From IMG/VR virus record IMGVR_UViG_3300025671_000431, positions 1 through 26,375 of that record: 26,375 bases of DNA, one strand, 5' to 3'. Numbering within the stretch: the stretch's first letter is position 1; each line of letters begins with the position of its first letter. The notes under the pieces are model-generated. The model searched no databases, was not told where the DNA came from, and saw nothing but the letters and a program-made list of their open reading frames with translations. This document shows positions 1 through 7,907 of the stretch, in pieces. Made by a program: the position numbers and the translations under genes. Origin of the DNA: a virus.

Positions 1-1
1 G

Positions 2-1144
2 AAAACTTTTGACCTTGATTATGCTGAAAAACTTAAGATAAACTATCCTTCTATATGGAGAGCAGGAGGAAACATAAGAGGAAACGATCAATATAGAAAA
101 CTCAGACCTATAGCAAAAAGGGGAGGAGTTCCTGAAGGCCTATCTGAAGAACGTGCTATCAGATTGAGAGAAGCATGGGTTGCTCGTCATCTCAAAGATG
201 GATCTCAGTTTTCAGATGCTGATCATCCTGTCAATCTATCAACCATTGCAGGAATTGTAGCTCAAATTAAATGGTTAGCTATAGGATCAATTGGTGAATC
301 CAAAATGAAGAAGGTGATCAATGAAATGAAAAAAAAGATTGATGCCTCAAAAAAAGAAGAACGTAAAAAAAAACAATACTGGGATCAATGGGTGAAAAAC
401 TCACAAGGAAAAGCAGAGAAGGATCTGTTGAAGAGATTCAAAAGTTATCTAACAGATGCAAAAAATAGATATGCAAAAAGAATAGAAGATATTGATAAAG
501 AACAGAAGGCTTTGATTGTCGATAGAGAAACATTCCTTGCTATCCAAGAAGAAAGGCAAGAACTAGATCGGGCTGTTGGCGATGAATGGTTAAGATGGTG
601 GATGTTGACAGGAAATCAACAACTTAGCGATCTATATAGAAGAGCAGGAAAAGAAAAGCCTCTTGATCTTGTCTTTGGCAATCGTGATTATGCTAGGCAG
701 TTATGGAATTCATCTCTAGAAGAAATAACAAACAGCACAGGAAGAGCGATAATGCAAACTGTTGAGAGAGGTTTGAATCAAGGTCTATCAACAAGAGAGA
801 TAGCAAACAATCTTCTAACATCTGATCAAAGTGGTATCTTTTCCTTATCTCGTGCAAATACGATCGCAAGAACAGAAAGTACTAGAGTTGTAAATGAAGC
901 AACTACAGAATCTTATAGACAATTACAAGCAAATGGAATTCAAGTAAAAAAACAATGGTTATCTTCTAGAGATGCAAAGGTCAGAGATTCACATGTTGCT
1001 CTTGATGGTCAGATTGTAGGAGCAAATGAAGAATTTCAACTTCCTTCTCAATACGGAGGATATTCTGCTTCTTCTCCTGCCTCTTTTCCTGTTGTAGGTG
1101 AGAATGTAAACTGTAGATGTACAATCATTCCTGTTCTAGAATAA
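2..1144 (+). CDS. Minor head protein, phage Mu F-like / SPP1 gp7-like (5' partial)
   Basis: The frame is open from base 2, so the real start lies before the window; a TTG at 164 is internal. The in-window part has about 380 codons. Its last ~100 residues carry the Mu-F/SPP1-gp7 signature: an ART-E-STR helix, a W-LSSRDAKVRDSH-LDG stretch, and a terminal ENVNCRC. Proteins of this family sit inside or at the portal of the procapsid and help head assembly or DNA delivery. The N-terminal visible part has a separate conserved-looking block (IRLREAWVARH, then GIVAQIKWL) of a type I recall from other phage head-module proteins, followed by a lysine/glutamate-rich helical linker. The portal gene is expected just upstream. 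Family assignment is firm; the exact role is inferred. Confidence 0.85.
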   Translation, partial: KTFDLDYAEKLKINYPSIWRAGGNIRGNDQYRKLRPIAKRGGVPEGLSEERAIRLREAWVARHLKDGSQFSDADHPVNLSTIAGIVAQIKWLAIGSIGESKMKKVINEMKKKIDASKKEERKKKQYWDQWVKNSQGKAEKDLLKRFKSYLTDAKNRYAKRIEDIDKEQKALIVDRETFLAIQEERQELDRAVGDEWLRWWMLTGNQQLSDLYRRAGKEKPLDLVFGNRDYARQLWNSSLEEITNSTGRAIMQTVERGLNQGLSTREIANNLLTSDQSGIFSLSRANTIARTESTRVVNEATTESYRQLQANGIQVKKQWLSSRDAKVRDSHVALDGQIVGANEEFQLPSQYGGYSASSPASFPVVGENVNCRCTIIPVLE

Positions 1145-1177
1145 AAAAAAGATCGAACCTTTTACAGATCCGATCTT
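1142..1177 (-). terminator. Rho-independent terminator of the reverse-strand recombinase unit
   Basis: Read on the minus strand, AAGATCG (1177-1171) pairs with CGATCTT (1155-1149) around a 15-base loop and runs straight into an eight-base U tract made by the A run at 1143-1150. No T run follows the stem on the plus strand, so it should stop only reverse transcripts. It lies 30 bases past the stop codon of the gene at 1207-1587 and overlaps the stop codon of the plus-strand head gene. Confidence 0.75.
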
Positions 1178-1206
1178 ATATGTAAAGAAATCAGAAGAAT
1201 CTTCTC

Positions 1207-1587
1207 TTATCTCTCTCCTAGTTCTTCAAGTGCTGTATATCCACAACCTGTATACAATCGTAATGCTCTTGCTATTGCTCTTGTTTCTGCCATTCTTATC
1301 AAATGAGGAGCTATCATTCTTCCCACATTTCTAGGAGAAGCATCACCAAAAGCATTATAAGTTCCTTTTGATCCTGATACCGTTGCTTTGAAAATACATA
1401 GACCAGTTGCAACTGTTATATAGGTTTTGCCATCTTTCTCTTCAGAGGTTGTATCTTTATCTAGAGAGATCATTTCTGTAGCTATAGATTGAAGACCTTG
1501 ATCATGTGCTATTGCTAGAAGTCCTTTGAAGGTTATGAATTCCTGACCTTGTAATTTTATTATGTATTGTTGATATGGGTTTTTCAT
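1207..1587 (-). CDS. Putative single-strand annealing recombinase (Sak3-like)
   Basis: 126 aa. The N-terminus (LQGQEFITFKGLLAIAHDQGL) and the C-terminus (APHLIRMAETRAIARALR, then TGCGYTALEEL) match the pattern I know from small phage recombinases of the Sak3 type and related halophage proteins, which anneal complementary single-stranded DNA. A GDASPRNVG loop in the middle is also typical. It starts at ATG 1587 with AAAGGAG seven bases upstream. It is the second gene of a two-gene reverse unit with the ArdC-like ORF, and both would act on single-stranded DNA. The placement, inside the head operon and opposite to it, is unusual. Assignment is by motif memory only; an uncharacterised ssDNA-binding protein is the alternative. 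Confidence 0.6.
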   Translation of the reverse strand: MKNPYQQYIIKLQGQEFITFKGLLAIAHDQGLQSIATEMISLDKDTTSEEKDGKTYITVATGLCIFKATVSGSKGTYNAFGDASPRNVGRMIAPHLIRMAETRAIARALRLYTGCGYTALEELGER

Positions 1588-1607
1588 TGTTTTCTCCTTT
1601 GGTGAAT

Positions 1608-1625
1608 GGGAGGTTTTACCCTCCC
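1608..1625 (-). promoter_or_regulatory. Intercistronic hairpin before the recombinase gene
   Basis: GGGAGG (1608-1613) pairs with CCTCCC (1620-1625) around a six-base loop. It lies between the two reverse-strand genes, about 20 bases before the recombinase start codon, and is not followed by a U tract in the transcribed direction. It may protect or process the transcript or tune translation of the downstream gene. It uses the same GGGAGG/CCTCCC stem as the terminator at 16547. Confidence 0.5.
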
Positions 1626-1645
1626 TTTGTTAGTTGGTTGTTAGA

Positions 1646-1927
1646 TTATGCTCTTTCTTCTACTTGCTCAATGTTGAATACAAAGAATCTTTTAGGAACG
1701 CTCTTCTTTTTTTCAGGATCATTTTTATCTGTAACTGTTACAACTTTGATCAACTCAGTTCCTTTTGATCCTTTTTTTACTTTGAATCCTGCATCTGACC
1801 ATTGCTTAAAGGTTGCAAATCTTCTATCTTCAAAAGGTGTATCTAAGAGTCTGAAGATATTGCCTTCTGTATATTCTCTTCCTGTTATTGCATTTGTAGG
1901 TATTACTATTTGAGGTTGTGCATTCAT
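1646..1927 (-). CDS. Stand-alone ArdC N-terminal-like ssDNA-binding protein
   Basis: 93 aa. The pattern AITGREYTEGNIFRLL, then RRFATFKQWSDAGFKVKKGSKG, then FFVFNIEQVE follows the N-terminal domain of ArdC antirestriction proteins (DUF1738 region), which binds single-stranded DNA. The metallopeptidase half of full ArdC (HELGH motif) is absent, and the stop codon follows directly after the domain. Start at 1927 has AAGGA just upstream. It is the first gene after a strong promoter with an operator, and it is co-transcribed with the Sak3-like gene. It could be a single-strand binding partner of the recombinase, an anti-restriction protein, or both. Domain match is good; function is inferred. Confidence 0.65.
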   Translation of the reverse strand: MNAQPQIVIPTNAITGREYTEGNIFRLLDTPFEDRRFATFKQWSDAGFKVKKGSKGTELIKVVTVTDKNDPEKKKSVPKRFFVFNIEQVEERA

Positions 1928-1968
1928 TGTGTTTTCCTTTTGTTAGTTGTTAGTTTGTTAGTAATTAT

Positions 1969-1997
1969 ATTATAACTGATGTTACATATTATGCAAC
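1969..1997 (-). promoter_or_regulatory. Early-type promoter with 17-bp operator (site 1)
   Basis: On the minus strand: -35 TTGCAT (1996-1991), 16-base spacer, -10 TATAAT (1974-1969). The palindrome GTTGC-N7-GTAAC (1981-1997) covers the -35 box, the position expected for a repressor or activator site. The same arrangement occurs at 16640-16668 with a 30-base identical stretch. The transcript leader carries several CTAAC repeats. Confidence 0.8.
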
Positions 1998-2078
1998 AAA
2001 AAAAACAATAAATTGTATTATTTTTTTCAAATTGTTGTTATCGCTGATCGCCTTTGGTATATTTCAAGGGAGGATTCT

Positions 2079-2891
2079 ATGAAAAAGTATACGTACATTA
2101 TGAAAAGAACAGAACCTGCAACATCAAAGCAGGATACCGTTTCTTTTGTAGCTTCTACTTCTTCTCCTGATCGCTATGGTGATATTATCGATCAAAAGGG
2201 ATGGATATTAGAGAACTATAAAAAGAATCCTGTTGTTTTGCTCAATCACGATTCAAATCAATTACCGATAGGAAAAGGCAATGTTCACGTCAGAGATGGT
2301 CAACTTGTTATTGACGTACAATTCGATCAAGAGGATGAAAGAGCGAAAGAAGTTGAAAGAAAAGCGAAAAAAGGATTCATGAATGCTGTTTCTGTTGGTT
2401 TTCGACCTTTGGAAAGCAAATCAAGATCAGAACTTCCTGAAGATAATAAATACTATGGGAAGAGAGGCATGTACTATAGCAAATCTGAATTGCTAGAAGT
2501 ATCTATTGTTACAATTCCTGCAAATGGAGAAGCAACTATGTTAGAGCAAAAGTTTTATAACGCTATCAAAGAAGAACTTGTTGAAGAAGTCAAATCTATC
2601 ATCAAAGAAAATATGTTTGTTGGAAAACATATCTTATCTGTATCTGAAGAAGATGATCGCTACATTGTTGAATTTGCAAAGATGCCTTTAGAAGAATCTG
2701 CACTTGAAGAAGAAGAGATTGAAGAAGAAGGAATGCATGAAGAAGAAGAAGAAAAAGCAATGGATGAAAAAGAGGAAGAAAAAGAGATGGATGAGGAAGA
2801 GGAAAAAGCAGAAGACTCTGATGAATCCACAGAAGAAAAGAATTTCGATACTTTAATAGAGGCTTTTGCCTATATCTTAACGTCAAAATAG
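2079..2891 (+). CDS. HK97-type prohead protease with acidic C-terminal tail
   Basis: 270 aa from ATG 2079, chosen because GGGAGG lies six bases upstream; an in-frame start at 2013 has no such site. The Peptidase_U35/HK97 protease core is clear: the H57 motif (VLLNHD), the S105 motif (NAVSVGF) and E140 in LLEVSIV match the spacing of the HK97 triad. It would cut the capsid N-terminal domain and itself during maturation. Residues about 205-254 are almost all Glu, Asp and Lys, then a short hydrophobic end follows. Such a tail is not part of the catalytic core and may act as a scaffold inside the procapsid. The capsid gene follows after nine bases. Confidence 0.92.
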   Translation: MKKYTYIMKRTEPATSKQDTVSFVASTSSPDRYGDIIDQKGWILENYKKNPVVLLNHDSNQLPIGKGNVHVRDGQLVIDVQFDQEDERAKEVERKAKKGFMNAVSVGFRPLESKSRSELPEDNKYYGKRGMYYSKSELLEVSIVTIPANGEATMLEQKFYNAIKEELVEEVKSIIKENMFVGKHILSVSEEDDRYIVEFAKMPLEESALEEEEIEEEGMHEEEEEKAMDEKEEEKEMDEEEEKAEDSDESTEEKNFDTLIEAFAYILTSK

Positions 2892-2900
2892 GAGTAACCT

Positions 2901-4352
2901 ATGAACACCAAAATAGAAGAAGCAAAACGCCTTATAGCAGGCATTGTTTCACATCAAAAAAACACTGATGATCGTTTGCGTAACTTTGAAGATCAAGTAA
3001 AAGATCTGAAGAAAGCACAAAAGTTACTTGCAGAAGGTCAAAACACTATTGTTAAGCCTGAAGTAGGTACAAATGATCATGCTTTGAAACAATACATCAA
3101 AGAAGATTCTTCTGTACAATGGAATACAGAAAACGTATCTAAGAATATTACAGGTCAAGGACGTGTAAACATTCAGGAAAAAGGTTTGTTAGATGCGGAT
3201 GTTTATGCAAATCAATGGCATGCTGATCTTTGTGAAATGGTACAACAAAGAAGTCTTGCTCGTATGATGATGAAAGATCCTCATACTCCAAAAGCAGATA
3301 TTAAATTGTACAATCATCTTCAAAAGGCTCCTGCTTTTATGAAAGACGCAGTAAACAAAGCCTTCACAGATAACGCAGGAGTAGGTGCTGAATGGATTCC
3401 TGATCAATTCTCTACAGACTTGTATCAAACATTTCAAATTCCTAGAGGCCTTCGTGCTTTGTTGCCTTCTGTACAAATGGAACGTGAAACTCTTCTTATT
3501 CCAAAGTTGAATAGAGGCGGTCGTCCTTATATCAAAGGACAAATTACAGATGATCTTGCAAAGTATCAAGCAAGTACAATAGAAACCGCTCAAAAAACTG
3601 TTAGAGCAAAAGGTTTAGCTACTCTTATGAATATTGATGATGCTTCAGGAGAAGATTCTGCTTTTGCGATCATTCCTGCTATGTCTCGTCAAATCGCTCA
3701 AGACCTTGAAGATGCTTTTGAAGATTGTATGATCAACGGTGATTCTGCTGTAACTCATCAAGATGATATTGCAAACTGGAATATTAGAGAAAGATGGGGA
3801 GCTTCAGGACTTGGATCTTCTGCTGATCACAGACGTTTATTCAGAGGTATGAGAGCATCTGCTATTGATAAATCATCTATCAAAGACTTTGCAGGATCTG
3901 CTATGACCTTTGCAGGGTTTATGGATGCTGTAGCGCAACTTGGAGAACTTGCTGTTGGAAATAAAGTTTGTGTTGTATCTCCTGAGGCTCTTGTTGCAAA
4001 CTTCCTTCAATTGGATCAAGTTGTAACTCTTGAAAAGTTTGGAGCACAAGCAACGATTCTCACAGGTCAACTAGCTTCTCTTGCAGGTATTCCTATTGTT
4101 ATGTCTCGCTTTATTGGTGCAGATATGAATGGAAACGGATTGTATGATAATGTTACAAAAGACAAAACAGGATTTTTGGTATTTAATACAGATTCTTGGT
4201 ATCAATACCTACGTAGACAAATAACTGTTGAATCTGATAAAGATATTACTTCAGGTGCTATTCAAATCGTATCTACAATGCGTGCTGTTATGGATTCTCC
4301 TGATGCTGAAGCAGTGAAAAATGTTGTTTATGGTTATGACTTGCCTATCTAA
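2901..4352 (+). CDS. Major capsid protein, HK97 fold
   Basis: 483 aa. Residues 1 to about 55 form a charged heptad-type helix (delta/scaffold domain), expected to be removed by the protease encoded just upstream. The rest reads as an HK97-family capsid protein: AGVGAEWIPDQFS, LPSVQMERETLLIPKL, then an insertion with LGSSADHRRLFRGMR and a C-terminal AIQIVSTMRAVMDSPDA. Position directly after the protease and before the connectors is the standard order. RBS is GGAG at 2891-2894. The exact cleavage site is not visible from sequence alone. Confidence 0.92.
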   Translation: MNTKIEEAKRLIAGIVSHQKNTDDRLRNFEDQVKDLKKAQKLLAEGQNTIVKPEVGTNDHALKQYIKEDSSVQWNTENVSKNITGQGRVNIQEKGLLDADVYANQWHADLCEMVQQRSLARMMMKDPHTPKADIKLYNHLQKAPAFMKDAVNKAFTDNAGVGAEWIPDQFSTDLYQTFQIPRGLRALLPSVQMERETLLIPKLNRGGRPYIKGQITDDLAKYQASTIETAQKTVRAKGLATLMNIDDASGEDSAFAIIPAMSRQIAQDLEDAFEDCMINGDSAVTHQDDIANWNIRERWGASGLGSSADHRRLFRGMRASAIDKSSIKDFAGSAMTFAGFMDAVAQLGELAVGNKVCVVSPEALVANFLQLDQVVTLEKFGAQATILTGQLASLAGIPIVMSRFIGADMNGNGLYDNVTKDKTGFLVFNTDSWYQYLRRQITVESDKDITSGAIQIVSTMRAVMDSPDAEAVKNVVYGYDLPI

Positions 4353-4369
4353 TTTTTAAGGAGTTAAAA

Positions 4370-4735
4370 ATGTTTATACTTACAGAAAAAATTGAAGCGA
4401 TCACAAATGCAGATAAAACTCTTGCTCTTGTTGCTCCTGTTGATTGTCGTGTTGAATCCGCTTATATTATCGCAGATGTTGCTGTTGCTTCAGGTGCTAC
4501 TCCTAAGCTTGTCTGTGAAATCTACGCAGATGATGATGCTACAGTATTACTTTCAGCAGATTCAGAGGCAGATGGTTTCTCTCAAAATGCTCCTGTTCCT
4601 ATGGATCTTCAAAATGGAGTTTCAAAGCGATATGAAGCAGGAGAAGCTATTCAAGTCAAAGCAGATGTAACTGGTACTTTATCAGCTACAAATGTTCGAT
4701 TTGTTCTCAAATGTGTACCTGCTAGAGACATTTAA
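4370..4735 (+). CDS. Small protein after the capsid gene, possible head decoration protein
   Basis: 121 aa, preceded by AAGGAG. The sequence is rich in short beta-type stretches with alternating hydrophobic residues (TLALVAPVDCRVESAYIIADV, then IQVKADVTGTLS, then VRFVLKCVPA) and has no clear membrane segment. Lying between the major capsid gene and the first head-tail connector, it is where many siphoviruses encode a capsid decoration or stabilising protein. I do not recognise a named family; decoration is a guess from context and fold impression. Confidence 0.5.
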   Translation: MFILTEKIEAITNADKTLALVAPVDCRVESAYIIADVAVASGATPKLVCEIYADDDATVLLSADSEADGFSQNAPVPMDLQNGVSKRYEAGEAIQVKADVTGTLSATNVRFVLKCVPARDI

Positions 4736-4747
4736 GGAAAAAAATGA

Positions 4748-5359
4748 ATGAGTTTAGTATCTGTATCAACATTAAAAGAATATCTTCCTGAGATACAAGG
4801 ATCTTCTATTGATGCAGATCTAACTTCGCTTATTGCTCGAGTAGAGGGCTTTATTGCTCGATACTTGGGCTTTCCTTTATCTGATAGTGCTACTTCTTAC
4901 ACCTTAGATCAATCAACATATACAATATATGCAGATGGTTCTATGTATGGCCTTGAGTATGTTCTTCAGTCACCTTTGAAGCCTATTGTATCAATAACAT
5001 CTATTCATTCTGATGTTGATCGTGTTTATGGTTCTGATACTTTGTTAGATTCATCTCAATATGAGATAGATAAGGAATTGGGAAGAGTGATCTTAGATGA
5101 TACCTCTCCTGATACTTTTGATCGTGGTTTTAGAGCAATTAAAATTGTAGGTTCTTTTGGTTTCAGTACTTCAAACCCTCCTTCTGATTTGGTTCATGCT
5201 ATTTGTGTGTATTGTTCTCATTTACAGCGTGCAAAAAGCAATCAAGGGAATGTATCGGTTACTCAAAGGAATTCTACAGTTACTCTTTCTCCTAGAACAA
5301 TGCCTGAAGAGGTCAAAGAAATATTGAGAGGATATAGAAATGTCTCAACTATCCTTTGA
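4748..5359 (+). CDS. Head-tail connector (HK97 gp6 / SPP1 gp15-like)
   Basis: 203 aa. It begins with a short helical region (STLKEYLPE, then DADLTSLIARVEGFIARYLGFPL) that is characteristic of head-tail adaptor proteins, and continues with a beta-rich part and VGSFGFSTSNPPSDLVHAIC near residue 140, a usual pattern of this family (GY/F-G plus PxDL). It would form a ring under the portal. Start at 4748 is preceded by AAGGA; an out-of-frame ATG lies four bases earlier. It overlaps the next gene by 20 bases. Confidence 0.75.
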   Translation: MSLVSVSTLKEYLPEIQGSSIDADLTSLIARVEGFIARYLGFPLSDSATSYTLDQSTYTIYADGSMYGLEYVLQSPLKPIVSITSIHSDVDRVYGSDTLLDSSQYEIDKELGRVILDDTSPDTFDRGFRAIKIVGSFGFSTSNPPSDLVHAICVYCSHLQRAKSNQGNVSVTQRNSTVTLSPRTMPEEVKEILRGYRNVSTIL

Positions 5360-5723
5360 TGATTTTCTCAAGCGTGTCAGAGAAGCGGATAATAGATTGT
5401 TAGATGAACTTGAAAGGATTCTAACAATTTCCGCTTTGAGTATGGAAAGAGAAGCAAAACTGAACGCTACTTCATATCCAAAAGTAAGAACTGGAAGATT
5501 GAGATCATCTATAACAGGTCTTATTGATGCACCTATGGGATCTCCTAGAGTTGTTTTAAGAGCAGGAGGATCTTCTTCAGGTCGTGATGTCAATTATGCG
5601 GACTTTGTTGAATTTGGTACTCGGTTTATTCGTCCTCGTCTTTTTCTTGGCAGGGCTGTATCTTCAGAAAGAGAGCGTTTGCCTGATAGGTTATCTTCTC
5701 TTCTTAATGTTAGTTTGGGATGA
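5340..5723 (+). CDS. HK97 gp10-like head-tail joining protein
   Basis: 127 aa. The core TSYPKVRTGRLRSSI and YADFVEFGTRFIRPRLFLGRA is the hallmark of the HK97 gp10 family, which takes part in head closure and tail attachment. The N-terminus is a long helix (FDDFLKRVREADNRLLDELERI). The start lies inside the end of the previous gene, after GAGAGG, which suggests translational coupling. The next gene starts seven bases after the stop. Confidence 0.82.
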   Translation: MSQLSFDDFLKRVREADNRLLDELERILTISALSMEREAKLNATSYPKVRTGRLRSSITGLIDAPMGSPRVVLRAGGSSSGRDVNYADFVEFGTRFIRPRLFLGRAVSSERERLPDRLSSLLNVSLG

Positions 5724-5729
5724 TCTATA

Positions 5730-6182
5730 ATGCCTGATATCGTACATGTAACAATATTGAATAGATTGAAGACTTTAATAGCTACAGATTTCTCTAGTGG
5801 TTTTTCAGGTCTTGATCTTTCTGATCGTGTTGTTATTGGTGCAGTTCTTCATTCTCCTCAAATCCCTTCTGCTAGTATCGTTTTTATTGATACCATAGAG
5901 CAACAAGGGAGAACTCTAGGAAGATATGTAGGAGAATCTGTATATCAGATTGTATGTTACGCAGGAGGAGAAATTCTAGAATCTAGAATTCAGAATGCCA
6001 TGAATCTTGCAGGAGACATTCAAAAAGCAATAACTTCAGATCGTACTTTAGGCCTTTCAGGTCTTACAGAAGATGTAATTGTCAATTTTACATCTCTAGA
6101 TGGTGAAGAGTATGGTATAAGTAACACAGGGATCTCATTGTTAGAGGTTAGAGTATCCCATCAATCTCAATTCGGTGTATAG
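5730..6182 (+). CDS. Tail terminator / tail completion-like protein
   Basis: 150 aa. An N-terminal helix (VTILNRLKTLI) is followed by alternating strands, an SVYQIVCYAGG stretch, a helix (IQNAMNLAGDIQKAI) and a final strand (ISLLEVRVSHQSQFGV), the general plan of gpU / HK97 gp11-type tail terminators that cap the tail tube at the head side. Position after the gp10-like gene and before the tail tube supports it. No strict motif exists for this family, so the call rests on context and pattern. Confidence 0.6.
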   Translation: MPDIVHVTILNRLKTLIATDFSSGFSGLDLSDRVVIGAVLHSPQIPSASIVFIDTIEQQGRTLGRYVGESVYQIVCYAGGEILESRIQNAMNLAGDIQKAITSDRTLGLSGLTEDVIVNFTSLDGEEYGISNTGISLLEVRVSHQSQFGV

Positions 6183-6938
6183 ATGACTTGGTATAGTTCA
6201 AATTGGAAAAGAAGAATGCCTATAGCGATAGATACAAGTCTTGTATCTTCAGGCTCTTTTATCTTTTCGATCAATCTATCATTAACATGGGATGACTTTT
6301 GGAACAATGTTAGATCAGACGGTTTTGATGCTGTTATTGTAGATCAAAACGGAAATCAACCAATTTCTTTTGAAAGAGTTACATGGAATTTCTCAAGCAA
6401 GCAAGCAACATTTAGAGCAAATTACGGAGCTATTAAATCTCCTAATGTTATTCATCAGGTTTGGCTATATTGGGATAACCCCGATCAATCTTCTGATCTT
6501 GCTACAACAGGACTGACTTCAACCGTTAACGGATATATCTATTTAGGTGCTCCTTTTAAGAATATTGTCAATCTAGCATCTCAATCAGGTCTTTCAACTG
6601 TACCTACAACAATCATACAAAAAGATCCTGATGAAAAAATAGATATTTGGTTTCCAATCTCTCAATTGCTTGCTCCTCGATCATTACCTTCAGGAGAGCA
6701 TCTAGATTTTAAATTGGTTGATTATTATGATTTTGAGGTTTTGGATTCTTCAGGAGTTGCACAGCCTTCAATGATCTCTTTAGGAGAGACAAGATCGATC
6801 AATGGTTGGGTCAAATGTCGTATCATTTCAGGAACAGTAAATACTGATTATGTTGTACGTTGCCTTGTACAAAATACAGATCTAGAATTGTTCGTTATGT
6901 CATGTTTATTACAAGTTAGAAAATTATTACCTACATAG
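6183..6938 (+). CDS. DUF2341-like virion protein of unknown role
   Basis: 251 aa, starting immediately after the stop of the preceding gene. The first ~100 residues resemble DUF2341: W-SSNWKRRMPIAID at the start, DDFWNNVRSDGFDAVIVDQNG, and a strand ending in VWLYWDNP. In other proteins this is a beta-sandwich often linked to surface or carbohydrate-binding proteins. The remainder is not recognised. Its place between the tail terminator and tail tube genes means it is probably a virion protein, for example a neck or tail decoration. Role is inferred. Confidence 0.6.
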   Translation: MTWYSSNWKRRMPIAIDTSLVSSGSFIFSINLSLTWDDFWNNVRSDGFDAVIVDQNGNQPISFERVTWNFSSKQATFRANYGAIKSPNVIHQVWLYWDNPDQSSDLATTGLTSTVNGYIYLGAPFKNIVNLASQSGLSTVPTTIIQKDPDEKIDIWFPISQLLAPRSLPSGEHLDFKLVDYYDFEVLDSSGVAQPSMISLGETRSINGWVKCRIISGTVNTDYVVRCLVQNTDLELFVMSCLLQVRKLLPT

Positions 6939-6947
6939 GAGGATATT

Positions 6948-7907
6948 ATGCCGTTAGAATTTGGACGTGGAGCATTTATAAAACTAGGAGAAGAATCAAC
7001 TTATGGAACAATAGCTTCTTCAATGCCTGTAGATAACAGAATCATTTCTGCTTCTTTTCAAAAAACACAAGAGAAGGAACGCAAAACACATTTATCTCAA
7101 TCAGGTGCAGGTGGTTTTCAGAATGGCCATTTTGATGCTTTTTTGAATGTTGGAGGTTCTATAGATCTTCCTCTTCTCTATGAAGGTACAGGAATGCTTA
7201 TCAAGGCATCAATCGGATCTGCAACAACTACAGATCTATCTCCTGCTACTCCTCAGTATCAACATGATTATGAACCTTCCTCAAATGGAGAACTCCCTTC
7301 TTTGTCTATAGGTCTTCAAAGAGGTACTGGAGAATATGAGGTTTTTCTTGGTTGTAAAGTCGCTACAATGAGTATTTCAGGAACAGCAGGAGAAGAAGTA
7401 ACAGCATCTTTTGAAATAATAGCTCAAAATGCAAACGCAAGATCAACAGCTACTTCTTCAACTTTTGGATCAGGTCGTCAAATCTTTCATTATGAATCAG
7501 GAGATTTGAATTACAACTCTGCTACATACAAAATGAAAAGTTTTGAATTGTCACTTGATAACAAACTAGAAAGAAGAAATGTTCTAGGAGATAAGAAGAC
7601 CTTAGAACCAATTACAAATGATGTCAAAGATATTACATTGTCTGTGACTTTGGAAATGCAAGATAATGATCTTTATACTGATTATTTGAATGGTACACAG
7701 TCAGATGTAGAATTCACCTTCACAAATTCAGATGGTGATCTGTGTAATGTATTGATACGTAACTGTTATATTACAGACTATGATGATGCTGTTAATACCT
7801 TTGGAGCAATAGAAAGAACTATGACCTTTGTAGGAGAAGGAGATGCTTCAAATGAACCTATCAGAATCAGAATAACAAACAATCAATCAAGTGCTGTAGC
7901 AAACTAA
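6948..7907 (+). CDS. Major tail tube protein
   Basis: 319 aa, with GGAGG upstream. The opening (FGRGAFIKLGEESTYGT) and the later stretches (ATMSISGTAGEEVTASFEI; YKMKSFELSLDNKLERRNVLG; ITLSVTLEMQDNDLY) fit phage tail tube proteins of the phi13/Phage_tube type. It should polymerise into the hollow tube around the tape measure. Chaperone and tape-measure genes follow in the standard order, with an extra small gene between. Confidence 0.85.
   Translation: MPLEFGRGAFIKLGEESTYGTIASSMPVDNRIISASFQKTQEKERKTHLSQSGAGGFQNGHFDAFLNVGGSIDLPLLYEGTGMLIKASIGSATTTDLSPATPQYQHDYEPSSNGELPSLSIGLQRGTGEYEVFLGCKVATMSISGTAGEEVTASFEIIAQNANARSTATSSTFGSGRQIFHYESGDLNYNSATYKMKSFELSLDNKLERRNVLGDKKTLEPITNDVKDITLSVTLEMQDNDLYTDYLNGTQSDVEFTFTNSDGDLCNVLIRNCYITDYDDAVNTFGAIERTMTFVGEGDASNEPIRIRITNNQSSAVAN

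Noticed and set aside
1575-1913. Plus-strand ORF of 112 aa over the reverse-strand ArdC-like gene
   Set aside because: It overlaps genes with clear families, promoter and terminator on the minus strand; its sequence looks like a random hydrophobic shadow.
2036-2064. TTGTTA-17-TATATT as a promoter for the protease operon
   Set aside because: The predicted transcript start would fall on the Shine-Dalgarno site at 2068-2073, leaving no usable leader.
2602-2886. Long leucine-rich reverse ORF over the protease tail
   Set aside because: It is the antisense of the Glu-rich coding run, which gives Leu/Phe codons on the other strand. No ribosome site or promoter.
4392-4670. 92-aa Leu-rich ORF within the putative decoration gene
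   Set aside because: No separate ribosome site, low-complexity composition from a shifted frame, and full overlap with a better-supported gene.
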